Assembly: GCA_023846275.1 (NCBI GenBank)
Contig: JAIUJO010000225.1
Span: forward strand, 810,913 to 874,912
Direction: 5' to 3'
Source of the DNA: Vanilla planifolia
Lineage: Eukaryota; Streptophyta; Magnoliopsida; Asparagales; Orchidaceae
Length of the DNA: 64,000 nucleotides
The position numbers were made by a program, and so were the translations under genes. The notes below the pieces were generated by a model. It saw only the letters and a list, made by a program, of their open reading frames with translations, did no database searches and was not told the origin of the DNA. Shown piece after piece: positions 40,006-50,621 of this stretch. Position 1 is the first letter of the stretch. Each line of letters opens with the position of its first letter.

Positions 40006-41821
40006 ATGTTTCACTCCCACTCTCTCATCTCATTTTTCTCTATACCTATCAACATTAACAAGTTTATGTCTCTCTGCCAATTTCTTAGTTTCTTATGTTA
40101 TATCTTGCACTTTGTCCACCCTTATCCATTTTTCTTCCTTTCTCTCTAAGACTCTTCTCTCTTTTTCTTACCTCCTCATTTCCACTTGCTCTTTTAAAGC
40201 CTCCTCTCATTCACTATATCATTCCTTCTTTGTGATATCTCACTCTATTATATGTCGCTTTTTCTCAGCCTTCTCTTCTCATAATTACATTAAGTCCTTT
40301 ATTACTGTCTCTCACTCTATCTTCATCTATTTTCTCTTTCTATAATTTTATTATTTTTATCACAACATCTCTCACTTCTTATTAGTCTCTTCTATTTATC
40401 TCCCTTTCTCCCACCCTTGCCTTTCACTATTATTCTATTTTCCAATTTTTTTACATCTCTTTGTTACCCCTTTGTTCCCATATCTCTCTTCTCGAAGACA
40501 ATCGCACTTTGTGCACACTAATTCATTTTCCTCTATTTCTTTCTTCCCCATTATCTATCTCTCATCTTCATCATCTTTTCATCCCTCTCCTTAATCTTAC
40601 TCAAACTCACTCTATTTATTTCTCTCCATTCACCATTTATAATGCTTACCTATGCTTTCAAAATCTCTTAATCTATCGTTATCTCTTAATACCTTCTATC
40701 CAATAATGAATCTCTCTTCACTTCATCTTTCTTTGTTTTTATCACTTCGTCTATTTCTTACACTATTTTTTCTCTTTACTCTCGTAAACTTTTTTATCCC
40801 TTTCTCCATCTCTTTTTCTTATTTCTTTCCATTATTTACCCTATTCTTACTCATTTCTTTCTTCTTTTCACTCTCTAAGGTACTTTCCTATCCCTTTTTT
40901 TGTTTCTTTCTCTCTTTTATTCTCACCTTTCTTTGTTTCTTTCTCTTTATCATTTACTTCTCTCTTTTTCTCCACTATCACTCTTTCTTTCCCGCTCAAA
41001 CCTTTTAAACAAATCTCTTTATGTTTTACATTATTTGACTCTCATTCTTCTAATTTCTCTATCACTTTACACTTTTCTCCATCCCTTTCTCACTCTTTTG
41101 TCACTCTTAAGCACTATTTTTATCATCTCTTTACTGCCTTCACACTCAAACTTTTATATTTGTGACTATTTTCTCTCTTATCTTTTCTTGACCTCTCATT
41201 TTCCTTATTTTTGCTCCTGCACTCTCCATGAATTCTTCCTATCTCATTCATTTTCCAACACTAACTTTCTCTTCTTTCTATATCTCCTTAATTTTCTATC
41301 ATGTCTGACTTAGTCTTCAGCTACTTGTCCTCTCCCACCCCTCTTTCTATCATTTTTCTCTATAAAACTCTCTGCTAAACTCTCTTCTTTCTTTCATTTT
41401 TGCAGCCTCTCAACTTTTTTGTGTAACTTTCTCTAACTGTACTCTAACTCTATTCATTTTAATTACATTCCCTCTTCCCACAAAGCCACTCTATCTAAGC
41501 CTTCTTTTTTATTGATGCTCTTTACCTCACTCTTTTTCTTTTTTTCTCCTCTTAAGATAATATATCTTTCATCATCTACCTCTCTCCTTTTCTCACTTCT
41601 CTCTTTCATTTCCATCTTTTTTATCTCTCATTCCATTTTCCCTATGTAATTTAGAACTACTCCCTCTATATGATTCTTTTCTCTTTCTTTTGCTCATTCA
41701 CTCTATTGTTTTATTGTGTTGTCTCTACCTTACTCCTTACTAACATTTACATACTTTTTTCTCTCTCTTCCTTTCTTCTCCCTTTTCTTTTACAAGTTTC
41801 TCAAAATTTCCATTCCACACC
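40006..41821. repeat. Pyrimidine-rich tract 2 (degenerate CT repeat)
   Basis: Same composition and word use as the tract at 35,795-38,095, with the same strand polarity. Plus-strand frames of 70-137 codons consist of S, L, F, I, Y and H and are low-complexity artefacts. The tract ends at about 41,821, where the 3' side of a LINE begins. Confidence 0.85.
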
Positions 41822-41959
41822 AAAGTAGTACTAATGATAAAGTAGCACAGTTGACAACTTCAAAAGTTGTATCCACTCATGCAGTCATGGATATCAAGTT
41901 AAATAGCTCAAAAAAGGAACTGACTTTCCTATAGTAATTCCTAAAAATTTAGCCCAAGG

Positions 41960-43786
41960 ACAATATAGAATCTAAAATAGCAAATTAGTAGGGAATAATT
42001 TTTCAAACTTTTGTGATCACAAACCCATACCCCTTATGCAACTTTGCTACAAATTTTGGATTTTTCACATCTATTTTATGATAGGTTGGTCAAGTAGTAA
42101 TAGGAAGGATGCAAAGACGATTATCCAACAAAAAGGAAAAAAATTACCCACAACATTCCACAAAACAGTATTGTTTGTGGTGCAGATGGTTTCAATTTGT
42201 GTAACTTACTTATATGAGATGATCTTTGAGGAAAATGAAAATTATTATTTGTCATTAAGTACTTGCACATGAGGGACTGAACCCACAAATAGTTTCCAAT
42301 GAAATATCTTACCTATATCATTTTGCAATCAGCACGGTCTACTAGGTCGACAAACTGCAAACACTGAGTCCTCCATAATCCTTATATGGAGTTTCCATCT
42401 CCTAATAGGCATAAAATATTACAAGAATAATTTCTTCAACTCTATATTACTCTAGCTAGGAATTAATATGCGGGTTAAGTAATAAGAAGGAATAGTAGAA
42501 AACATTGATTTAATCATGACAATATAGCCCAGCATAATCACCTTATCATCCATCTAGACATAGTCTTCAACATCATTAAAAATGAAATTGAAGCATTTTT
42601 TTCTAATGTTTGGTTATTACAGTTGGCATTGTTAAATATTTCAATTAAGTGACTTGATGTATATGTTTTTTCTGCAATAATCTTCTTAATCATGCAATGC
42701 ATCACCTTACTAAATAACACTCTTGATTTGTTTAGAATTGTCAACTGATATTGGTGATGCCCATACTACTCCATAATTTCATCATTGTAGCACAAGTTAC
42801 AAGCATTTATATCATAACTACATCAAAATATAAAGTTGGTTAATCATAGGTGAAGAAATGTCAACCTTAAACCTAATAGAGGTAGCATTATCAAGTTAAC
42901 CTTGAATAAACCATGAGTGATACTCTGACAAAATAGTAAATTGGTATGGTGAGAGAGGACATCCTTATTTATGACCCTAATTTGCTTTGATCCAAGGTAG
43001 ATAGATATAATTAAACATAACCCCAAATCTTGGCATAATGAAATAGACCTTAATACAATCACATCAAATAGTAATGAACCATAAATGCTTAATCATATCC
43101 CTCACAAATATCTAATTTACCTTGACATAAGCTTCTTTCATATTGCATTTTAGCTAAATCAAACTTTTTTGGAAGTAGATTGGTTCAAATGGGTAGTGAT
43201 TTCTTATTCCAAAAGAATATTATAAGATATACCATGTCTTATCACAAAAACAAACAACTTACTCTTAAGCAGTGATCACTAGATGCCTCACATTTGGTCT
43301 AGCCACCAAACTTTTGGTCACCACTTTACAAGATGTATTTCCATCTTTTTGAAATAAACTTGTCTTAAAAGAATTATTTTATTAATTTAATAATGACCAT
43401 TTGTGTGATCTTTTCATAACCATGCACAAACTCAAATTGGAATACATCCATCCCAATGGAATTATTTCATTTGATAGACATCACCATAAAGAAGATCCCA
43501 TCATCACTAGTTGGAGACACAAGTGTAGCCATATGTTCATTACTAATAGTTCTCTAAGGTTGGAAGGTTTGAGGAGGCTCACACTACACTTGGCTACACT
43601 ACTTATTGAAATAATAGATAAAATTTCTTTATTCCAAGCTGGGGAGGCCATTAAGTTTATTTAAGTTGAGGAGGCTTACACTACACTTTCATAATTTATT
43701 TAAGTTGAAGGACCTAGATTTTCTAATCCTTTTGATAAGGATACTAAGAATGTTATGAAGTTTTTGTACACTCCATTTCTTTAATG
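41960..43786 (-). pseudogene. LINE A ORF2, reverse transcriptase and downstream part
   Basis: Broken frames on the minus strand follow the RT in order. MSIK-stop-NNSIGMDVFQFEF near 43,397-43,495 corresponds to the SPGxDGF box. GCPLSHHTNLLFC near 42,915-42,965 corresponds to the RQGCPLSPxLF block. LNKSRVLFSK near 42,700-42,745 and IMLGYIVMIKSMFSTIPSYY near 42,462-42,540 correspond to the conserved region after the active site. DYGGLSVCSL near 42,351-42,400 corresponds to PKxxGGLGxxxL. The enzyme would have copied LINE RNA at a nicked target. I could not find an intact FADD catalytic box. Frameshifts occur between almost all blocks. The 5' side is separated from its endonuclease by the solo LTR. 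Confidence 0.75.
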
Positions 43787-43791
43787 CTATC
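43787..43791. repeat. Target-site duplication CTATC, left copy
   Basis: CTATC precedes the TGAAG end of the solo LTR and is repeated at 45,864-45,868 after its CA end. The uninterrupted LINE B reads GCTAACAAGG at the same place (about 49,733). Confidence 0.85.
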
Positions 43792-43910
43792 TGAAGTAAA
43801 AACTATGTACAAATCTCACAGCAAGTGAGTGAATAATGGTCTTAAAAAAATTTTACTATTTTAAATATATTATTTTCTCATAAACAACTTTAGTTTATAA
43901 AAAGTTGGAT

Positions 43911-43929
43911 TATATATATATATATATAT
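43911..43929. repeat. (TA)n microsatellite, short
   Basis: About nine TA units near the start of the solo LTR. Confidence 0.85.
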
Positions 43930-45374
43930 TATTTCTTTAATATGATAAAAAAAGAAGATAAAAATTTAAATGAGACAAAAAATGTTTAGGTAGTTCAAAT
44001 CAAATTAGAATCTATGTCCACTCCTAACCAAGGATAAGAAAAATCCCACCAAGAAAAGGCTACAACTTCAGAATTTTTTCTTAAGGTTCACCTTAACTTA
44101 CTAGCTTTTTTAGGTTCAACTATAACCTTGGCTTTTACGAGCTCAATCTCAAAATTTTGCAAATATGGTGCCACCCAACCCAGGAGGAAAACAAAAATAC
44201 ATCAAGGCAAAAAACATTTGTTAAATCTATAGAATTTTTTATGCTTAACGGTTCAAAAATAGCTTAAATTTAAGAAGAGAATTAAGAAATTGAAGGTTTA
44301 GATGTCCAAGGTTTAGATGAAAATATTTGACAATTTAAATAGGACTCGAAGTTATCGATAGTAGAATTTACACCAATAGAATATTTAGGAGCACTTTGTT
44401 GAGATCTTAAAGATTGATTCATGTTCATTAATTATTCTAGTTATAATTATTAGGTATTTATAAAAAAACATTTGATTGCAATTATTAGAAAGTGAAATAA
44501 GCTATTTGAAAAAATGTAGTCAAACAACTTAAAATGCTTCTGCAAACATGTTAAAAAAAATTTTCTAAATGGCTAATGTAAGAGCTAAATAATTAGTCAT
44601 TATGCAAGATGGACTAGGGTTGCTGGATCTGATCCAAGGAGATATAGATTGTTAGATCTAATGCAAAACAAACAAATGAGGTATAGATAGATAGATCAAG
44701 ACAGGTATGATCTATGCTATTTCATCATGTTGGAAGAGATCTGCATTATTTGATTTAAAAATGGAAAAGTCAAATTTAATCTCACTCATAAGATTCAAAT
44801 AAGATAATTAAGACTCACAAGATTCAAGGATAAGATAGAAAAAAATCTAGTCATCTAATAAGTTAGAATGAAGCTGTTGTTGTCAAATTTAGGGATAAAT
44901 CATATGAAATCGATAGAATCTAGAATCATAGTTAGATAAATAAAGTGGAGGGGAGCTCCACCATGTTGATTACGAAAATGCATGATTAGATGGTGCTGTG
45001 CACTACTAGTTTTGGATGCAAACAAGCATAATGGATTTAGTCCTACATTACTGAGAAAGATAAGTATTTGGACATTATAATAATTAATATAGGAGTGATA
45101 TTCAGAGCTCCAGTAGCACTGGCTCCTGCTTTGTGTACTCAAGAATTTATTCCATGGATGCACTTATATATAAAGGTTTATATGTATACTGAGTTTGAGT
45201 GCTGCTCAGCATGACCCAAAGCCACACCCCATTAGGTTTGAGAACTGATCATTAACTGGAATGTGTTCATCCTGATTTGGTTCAAACTTCTCCTAACCCA
45301 TTGCTTGCAAGTGCCCTCTTGGGCTTCCCCTAATAGAGACGCTTTGCACAGGGGCATAAACTAGGATATGGAGA

Positions 45375-45433
45375 ATATATATATAGATATATATATATAT
45401 ATATATATATATATCTATATATATATATATATA
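45375..45433. repeat. (TA)n microsatellite within the solo LTR
   Basis: TA repeats broken by TAGATA on the left and mirrored by TATCTA on the right, giving a nearly perfect palindrome of almost 60 bp. Confidence 0.9.
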
Positions 45434-45863
45434 GTATGAAAATTTTAATAGAATTATTTTTTTAATTTAATCAAGAGTCAGTAAGCCAACAAACATAGAA
45501 TTTGAGAAGGGTAGGATTTAAACAAGAAAAGGATTATGAAATTAAAAAAGAAAATCCTATTCATTTACTAAACAATTTAATGCTCAAATATAATTTGAAA
45601 TTGATACAAAAGGATAGTGTCATAAAACAAACAAGCTAAAATTCTATTTCATATAAAAAACAAATCAAAGCTTGGTATCCATGTCTATAATCCTTAAAAT
45701 ATATTGAACACTCCATGGTTCTTTGAAGGGCACTAATTCACTATCTTCAAATGTGTATAGCTTGTACATTAAAAATTATACCAATTTAACACTAAATAAG
45801 TCCATTAGAATGAAATTCTAAGTTTTTACTTCTTGACTCATCAAACACTAAGGTGACATAACA

Positions 45864-45868
45864 CTATC
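45864..45868. repeat. Target-site duplication CTATC, right copy
   Basis: Identical to 43,787-43,791. LINE A resumes directly after it with the phrase GTGGATAGACTATCCAT, which LINE B has at 49,760. Confidence 0.85.
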
Positions 45869-46700
45869 AAAGCACTACTAAATATTGTGGATAGACTATC
45901 CATAGTTTTCCTCTAATGGTCCTTTTCAAAGAAAATTGACTACACTAGTTGATTGAGGAAATCATAAGTAGATCCTTTCAAATTAGGTTCTTGTTTTAAT
46001 TTTTCCCAATAATGATTTTTTAACTATATAAGTAACATCAAGCCAATATATGGGAGATATGAACAATGGTACTCTGAAAAGGCTTACAAATTATTTAAAT
46101 TCAAGAAAGCTCCATCCAATCTTTTGTAGATATGAGCATTCCTCTCTTTTTTACTGCACCAAGTAAACTGATTCCTAATAAAACCAAAGTTAGTCAGATT
46201 TAAATCATGAATAAAGCTAGAGAATACATATTGAGCCTTGTCATTACTGAATTGTTTCACCTTTTTTTATCTTCTTGTGCAAATAAGACATTAAAGGTCT
46301 CTGTAACAAGTAGCATTCCACCAAGCATGTATATTATTTTTCATTTGATCCCAAACTTATCAGTAGCTTATATAGACTTTCGATACATACATAGCACACC
46401 ACTACCAAATCTCATTGCTGTCATATCTCACTTAGATAGTAACCACCTATGAGGAGTAATCCATAATCTAAAGTTAGATCTAATTCCCTTATAATACTAC
46501 AATTTCCCTAGATGACCCAATGAAATTGTGAACAAAGTAATCCCTATTTTTACCCAAAAGTTGATCCACCTTACACTTATTAATGGTCTCCACATGGGTT
46601 TCCAATAGAGCAACTATGAAGAACCTATTCTTCCTTACCAAATGTTCAAAGTAGCCATGAAATTTGCTTCTTTATTCTCATAGATATTCCACTCTACAAA
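45869..46700 (-). pseudogene. LINE A ORF2, apurinic endonuclease domain
   Basis: On the minus strand the start near 46,700 reads NYDLIC, matching the (N)LxWNVRG opening of plant LINE endonucleases. LVRKNRFFIVALLETHVET (about 46,585-46,660) follows, matching the IVALLETHV block with its glutamate intact. At 46,114-46,168 NQFTWCSKKERNAHIYKRLD matches the FTWxxxxxxxxRIxxRLDR block. After that HCSYLPYIGL matches the VxHLPRxxSDH region with the last D-H lost. The domain would nick target DNA. Stops interrupt it at several points. The order and spacing fit a full-length domain of about 270 residues, split from its RT by the solo LTR. Confidence 0.75.
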
Positions 46701-47735
46701 TCAAATCATAATTTGTTAGTAAAAAAAATTACCCCTAACAATAATCATTCACTTCGCAACACACCTTATCCAAAGCAAATATAAATTTTAGATGCATAGG
46801 AAATGTAGAATAGCATGTATAACTAAGATAATTCATGAAATTGATCACATAATTTAGATACAAGAAGCTTTACCAAATTAAGTTCTCAAAGTTCTTAATC
46901 AATAAGATAGTAACCTAGTTGACTATGTGAAACCCCACTCTGTTGTCTATCAGAAAACATAGAATATCACCCATCCCACCATATTAATAATCAAATAAAA
47001 AATTGAAAACCATATAATGTAGCAACCACCTATAGACATAGCTTAACAATGCCACATCCTAACCTACTTTATAATAAGATTACACCTATCAGCATGTTGG
47101 TGTCCATAATCTTCCCATTTTTGAAAATGCACCAACAACTTTTGAATAGATTATTTGCATCTAATATTACTTTATTTTCATAGTTGTGTTGATCCGTGTA
47201 CATTATTAGAATGTATTCCATCACCAAAAGTTCATTAGAGCTCGAACCGCAAAGACAATCCCAGATTCTAAAATGTTCACCTAAGGGGCTGTTAGGCTTA
47301 GAAGTATCACCAACTATGCTCTAAACATCATCACTAGCAATTTGTGATGAGGATATTTGCACCACAATACCCTTTATTTTTTCTTTTTTAAAATCTTATA
47401 ATATGTTTTTCCTACCAAAGATCTCTACTCCCTACTATGTATCAAGGGAATTATGAATTCTAGGTCTATTTCAAAATTTGTTGGAACTAGAGTAAAACAT
47501 TAAGATGCCCAAATTATCCTTTCAGTAAGCTGCTAGCATTGGCCAGAAACAAACTTTGCCAATGTCGTCCCCATCCTCCATCATTTTTCCCCTCCTTTAG
47601 TCCCCAATGTCATTGACCAATAAATCGTACTTCACATACGAGACCATCCCCTACATCCACCGCACCCATCCATCACATTTGTGTTCTTGTAAGTCTATGT
47701 CTTTGGGTTCCTTGATAAAGAAATACTGAAGACAA
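46701..47735 (-). pseudogene. LINE A ORF1 remnant (internally deleted)
   Basis: Two parts of LINE B ORF1 are joined here. The stretch 46,740-47,150 aligns with 52,487-53,000 of LINE B (shared CACAT.ATTTAG/GTTTGG, CAATTTCATGAATT, TAGCCACC and ACACCTAT words, and a common reading around CDQFHELSQLYM / CEQFHELAQLYT). The stretch 47,220-47,420 aligns with 55,960-56,110 (common reading GDTSKPNSP / GDTSETNSP). About 2.8 kb of ORF1, including the DUF4283 and CCHC part, is missing. ORF1 would be an RNA-binding protein. No frame stays open longer than a few dozen codons. Confidence 0.6.
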
Positions 47736-47779
47736 CATAATGCTTTGCTTAATCATGTTAAAACACAAAATTATTAAGA

Positions 47780-48250
47780 AGACCAAGTTGAAGTAGTTTT
47801 GGAAGAGGCAATTCCCAATTTCAAATTAAATCATACAATAATGCATGATAAGTGAGCTAGTTTGCAACAATGTTGCCTTGGCACTTTTTGGGGGATAGTT
47901 TGAAAGACTACATATGTTGAACATATGTAATAGCACTATGATAGGAACCTCATTTCCTTTTAGACAAAAGTACCTAGGACACTATAGTAATAGCTATAGT
48001 AAAGTCTAATTCAATCACTACTACTTCGATATTAAGAAGTAAAATTAAGTTGTTCCATTACCTCAAGAATGACAATAATCTTCATTGCAAAAGCTATACC
48101 TAAAACCAAAGTCTTTCTTAATATAGTAATAGGCCTACTCAAGTCATCCCAAATAATAATACCAATTCCAATAGTGAGATCATAATGAATGGCTACGTGA
48201 AAATTTATTTTGACTCAACTCATGAAGGTGGAGTCCAGTAAGATGTAGCA
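47780..48250 (-). pseudogene. LINE B ORF2, RNase H domain
   Basis: On the minus strand from 48,215 an open stretch of about 53 codons begins KINFHVAIHYD, continues GIGIIIWDDLSRPITIL and ends near AMKIIVILEVM. This follows the plant LINE RNase H pattern KxNxDAA...GIGxVxRDxxGRxI...AExxAxxxAL. The first catalytic aspartate (NFD) is His and the catalytic glutamate is replaced (AMK for AEx), so the domain is dead even where the frame is open. Near 47,790-47,885 GNIVANSLTYHALLYDL matches the GNxVAHxLAxxAL helix. The spacing between the blocks fits a whole domain, with frameshifts between. RNase H would remove template RNA during reverse transcription. Confidence 0.8.
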
Positions 48251-48379
48251 AATAGCACATCAAGGTTGTTGGAGCTCTCATTGGATGAAGTTGGATGTTA
48301 AAACAAGTAGTAATAGAAATGTAGCAATTGAAAATTTTATTTGGAGTATATTTGAAGTGAGAACCTTGTTTTCAAATTC

Positions 48380-49740
48380 TTACAAATTCTTATAAAGCCA
48401 ATGATTAGATAATGTGAAACTAGCAAACTTAATCATAGTATCCAACCACATTTTCACTGACATCCAATTAAGAAGCTCATTTAATGAAGAGGTATCCCTG
48501 TCATTCACCCCACTGAGTTTGAAAATGTCATTGACAAAGCTATTGGACTTCAATTCTTTCACACTATGGCACTCTCATAAACAACTTTACAATTCTTCAA
48601 AGAATAAGACAAGGAAAAACCTACACACAAATGTAAAAAGGCATAATGAGAGAAGACATCCATACCTCAAGCCCTTGGCTGCTTTAATCTAATGTAAATT
48701 AATACCATTAAACATAATTCCAAACCTCAATACACTAATACAATCCACAATCCTATCGCACCAAATAGTTAGGTATCACAAATTCCTTAGAATATCTAAT
48801 AAAAATTTTTAATTGACCTTATCATAAGGGTTGTTCATATCTAACTTTAGTACCATAAAACCTTCTTTGGAAGTAGATAATTTATATGAGTATCCATTTC
48901 TTATGTCAAGAATATGTTGTGTAATATAGCATAGCTTGGTACAAAACCCACTTGTTTCTTGATTATAATATTAAGAAGCATCATCTTTGGTGTAGCCACC
49001 AAATCTTTGGTGGCAACTTTGTAAATTACATTATAGAAGGTAATGTGGTTTAAATTTTTAGGTTTAGATCTATCTTGAACTTTAAGGATAAGAACAACCA
49101 ATGTGTCCTTTAAACATTCGAGCACAAATGTTTCTTTAAAAAATTGTTTCACATCTATGACACTATCTATTTGTGTGATGTTTTGATAACTATGCACAAA
49201 CTAAAAAGAGATGCGATCAATGCTAGGGAATTTATTTCATTTGATGGATAGTGTCATATTTGTAATCCCATCACCACAGATTGGAGCCACAAGTGAGGCC
49301 ATTAGTTCACACTTAATTGTTCTCAAAGTCGACAAGGATGGATTAGGCTTTTATTGTCCATGACTACACCACTTCTTACTAAAAAAACTACATAAGAATG
49401 TGTTCGATCTCAATTAGGGATGCCACCAATTATACGCTTTCTTTTTTTATGTTAGTGGATATAGTTTCTCATAGATATAGAAGTAGTTAATTCCATGAAA
49501 AAATGTGAGTTATGGTCTCCAAAGGTGGCTCAGTGAAGCTTGACACACTGTCAACAAATGCATCTTCTAAATCCATGAAATTCTGATTGGAGGAAATTTA
49601 TGCCAAAAGATCTTGTTCCAGTTTAGTTAAGTTGTTCATAGATTCCTCAAGTTAAATCTCTTGGATTTCCTATTCCAACTAGCATATATACTAAGCATAT
49701 TACCAAGTTAAACTTTACTCCATTTCTTTAATGCTAACAA
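48380..49740 (-). pseudogene. LINE B ORF2, reverse transcriptase domain
   Basis: The clearest RT evidence in the window is a 98-codon open frame at 49,197-48,901. It contains VKQFFKE, LVVLILKVQDRSKPKN, FYNVIYKVATKDLVA and IIIKKQVGFVPSYAILHNIF, collinear with VxxFF, LIPKxxxPxxxxxFRPISLCNVxYKIxxKxLAxRL and IISxxQxAFVxGRxIxDNIL. Further down RIVDCISVLRFGIMFNGI (48,703-48,766) and GLRYGCLLSLCLF (about 48,640-48,675) match the CVxxxxFSVxxNG and GLRQGCPLSPxLF blocks. Upstream, IDRISF near 49,215 stands for the SPGxDGF box. No intact FADD box was found. The region joining RT to RNase H is shorter than in copy A. Confidence 0.8.
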
Positions 49741-50616
49741 GGCTTTGCTAAACCTAGTGGATAGACTATCCATGAGGTTACCTCTAAGAGTCCTTGTCAA
49801 TGCTTCATAGACAACAATTATTGACTTTAGAAAGCATAACCACATATTTTCAAAGTGGGTTCTTATATCAATTTTACTTGTATGGATTACCTAAACATTA
49901 TATGTAGTGTATAGTGGTCCAAGACAATTTGAGGAAAGTGTGTCACAAGTAATAAAGAAGGTTTGCATACCATCAAATTTATAAAAGTATTATATAATCT
50001 TTCAAAGAATTGAGCATTCTCCTCCCTATTATTACACCATGTAAACTAATTCCAAAGCAAACCTAGGTCAGTTAGATGTAAATCATGAATAATGTTAGAG
50101 AACTCATATTGAGACTATATATTGCTAAACTTCTTTACCAATTTTTTTCTTTTCCTATGCAAGTGAGGCATTAAATTTACTTATAATAAGTAATGTTCCA
50201 ACATGCTTTAAAATATTTATAATTTGGTGCCATGTTGATTGCCTAATAATATAGTCATTTGATTCATCACAACATTGCCAAATCTCAGTATTACTAGATT
50301 TCGTCAAAATAGTGACCACTTGTGAAGAGTAATCCATAAGCTCAAGCTTGAACCAATTTCTCCATAACACTACCATGCCCCCAGACAGGCCAAATGAAGA
50401 TTGCACTAGGTACTTCAAGTTTATGTCCAAAACAAAAATGACCTCATGTCGATTAGAGGTTTCCATGCACATTTCCAACAAGGAAACTACAAAGTCCCTT
50501 CTTCCTTAATGAATGTTGCAACTAGACACAAGGTTTTGTTACATCAATCTCCTTGATATTCAATACTAAAAAAGTGATCATAGTTTATTGGAAAAAACAC
50601 ATTGCCTCTAGGCAAG
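49741..50616 (-). pseudogene. LINE B ORF2, apurinic endonuclease domain
   Basis: A 108-codon frame at 50,481-50,155 starts MLEMCMETSN and includes FGLSGGMVVLWRNWFKLEL (the GxxGGxxxxW block), a middle part ending STWHQIINILKHVGTLLIIS and KFNASLA, which stands where intact enzymes have GDFNxxL. Beyond it LGLLWN-stop-FTWCNNREENA and FERL (about 49,990-50,060) match the FTWxxxR...RLDR block. Order and spacing equal those of copy A. The catalytic aspartate of GDFN is replaced by lysine and later parts are frameshifted. The 5' edge was cut off by insertion of the solo LTR at 50,622. Confidence 0.8.
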
Positions 50617-50621
50617 AGGAA
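50617..50621. repeat. Target-site duplication AGGAA, left copy
   Basis: AGGAA stands before the TGAAG end of the solo LTR and again at 52,482-52,486 after its CA end. Confidence 0.85.

Larger units (their letters stand above)
43792..45863 (-). mobile_element. Solo LTR inside LINE A (2,072 bp)
   Basis: It starts TGAAGTAAAAACTATG and ends GGTGACATAACA, with the 5-bp duplication CTATC on both sides. It matches the LTRs of the element at 7,965-13,740. At 43,985-44,080 it has the GTTCAAATC...TATGTCCACTCC...CTACAACTT phrase. At 44,410-44,600 it has the TTCATGTTCATTAAT...GCTATTTGAAAAA stretch, and near its end CTTGACTCATCAAACACTAA. There is no interior, so it arose by recombination between the two LTRs of a full element (established mechanism). 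Orientation is the same as the other three LTR copies. An embedded TA microsatellite may account for part of its extra length over the copy at 50,622. It contains no gene. A minus-strand frame of 87 codons at 45,163-44,900 is not conserved. Confidence 0.9.
41822..47735 (-). mobile_element. LINE copy A (minus), truncated and split by a solo LTR
   Basis: Reading on the minus strand from 47,735 down, the order is an ORF1 remnant, endonuclease, reverse transcriptase and the post-RT segment, as in plant L1-type LINEs. Without the solo LTR (43,792-45,863) and one copy of its target duplication it is about 3.8 kb. RNase H and the true 3' end are missing, because the copy stops at the pyrimidine tract. 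About 2.8 kb of ORF1 present in copy B is also absent. All frames are broken. It starts directly where copy B ends, with no tail or other sequence between. Confidence 0.8.

Noticed and set aside
36458..41313. Many overlapping plus-strand frames of 66-137 codons
   Set aside because: They are composed almost only of S, L, F, I, Y and H. They overlap one another in several frames and lie in pyrimidine-rich DNA where stop codons are rare.
42036..42272. A 78-codon plus frame (MQLCYKFWIFHIYFMIG...)
   Set aside because: It is antisense to the post-RT part of LINE A, with no conserved domain or supporting context.
43401..43664. An 87-codon plus frame
   Set aside because: It is the opposite strand of the LINE A reverse transcriptase, which explains the sequence on the minus strand.
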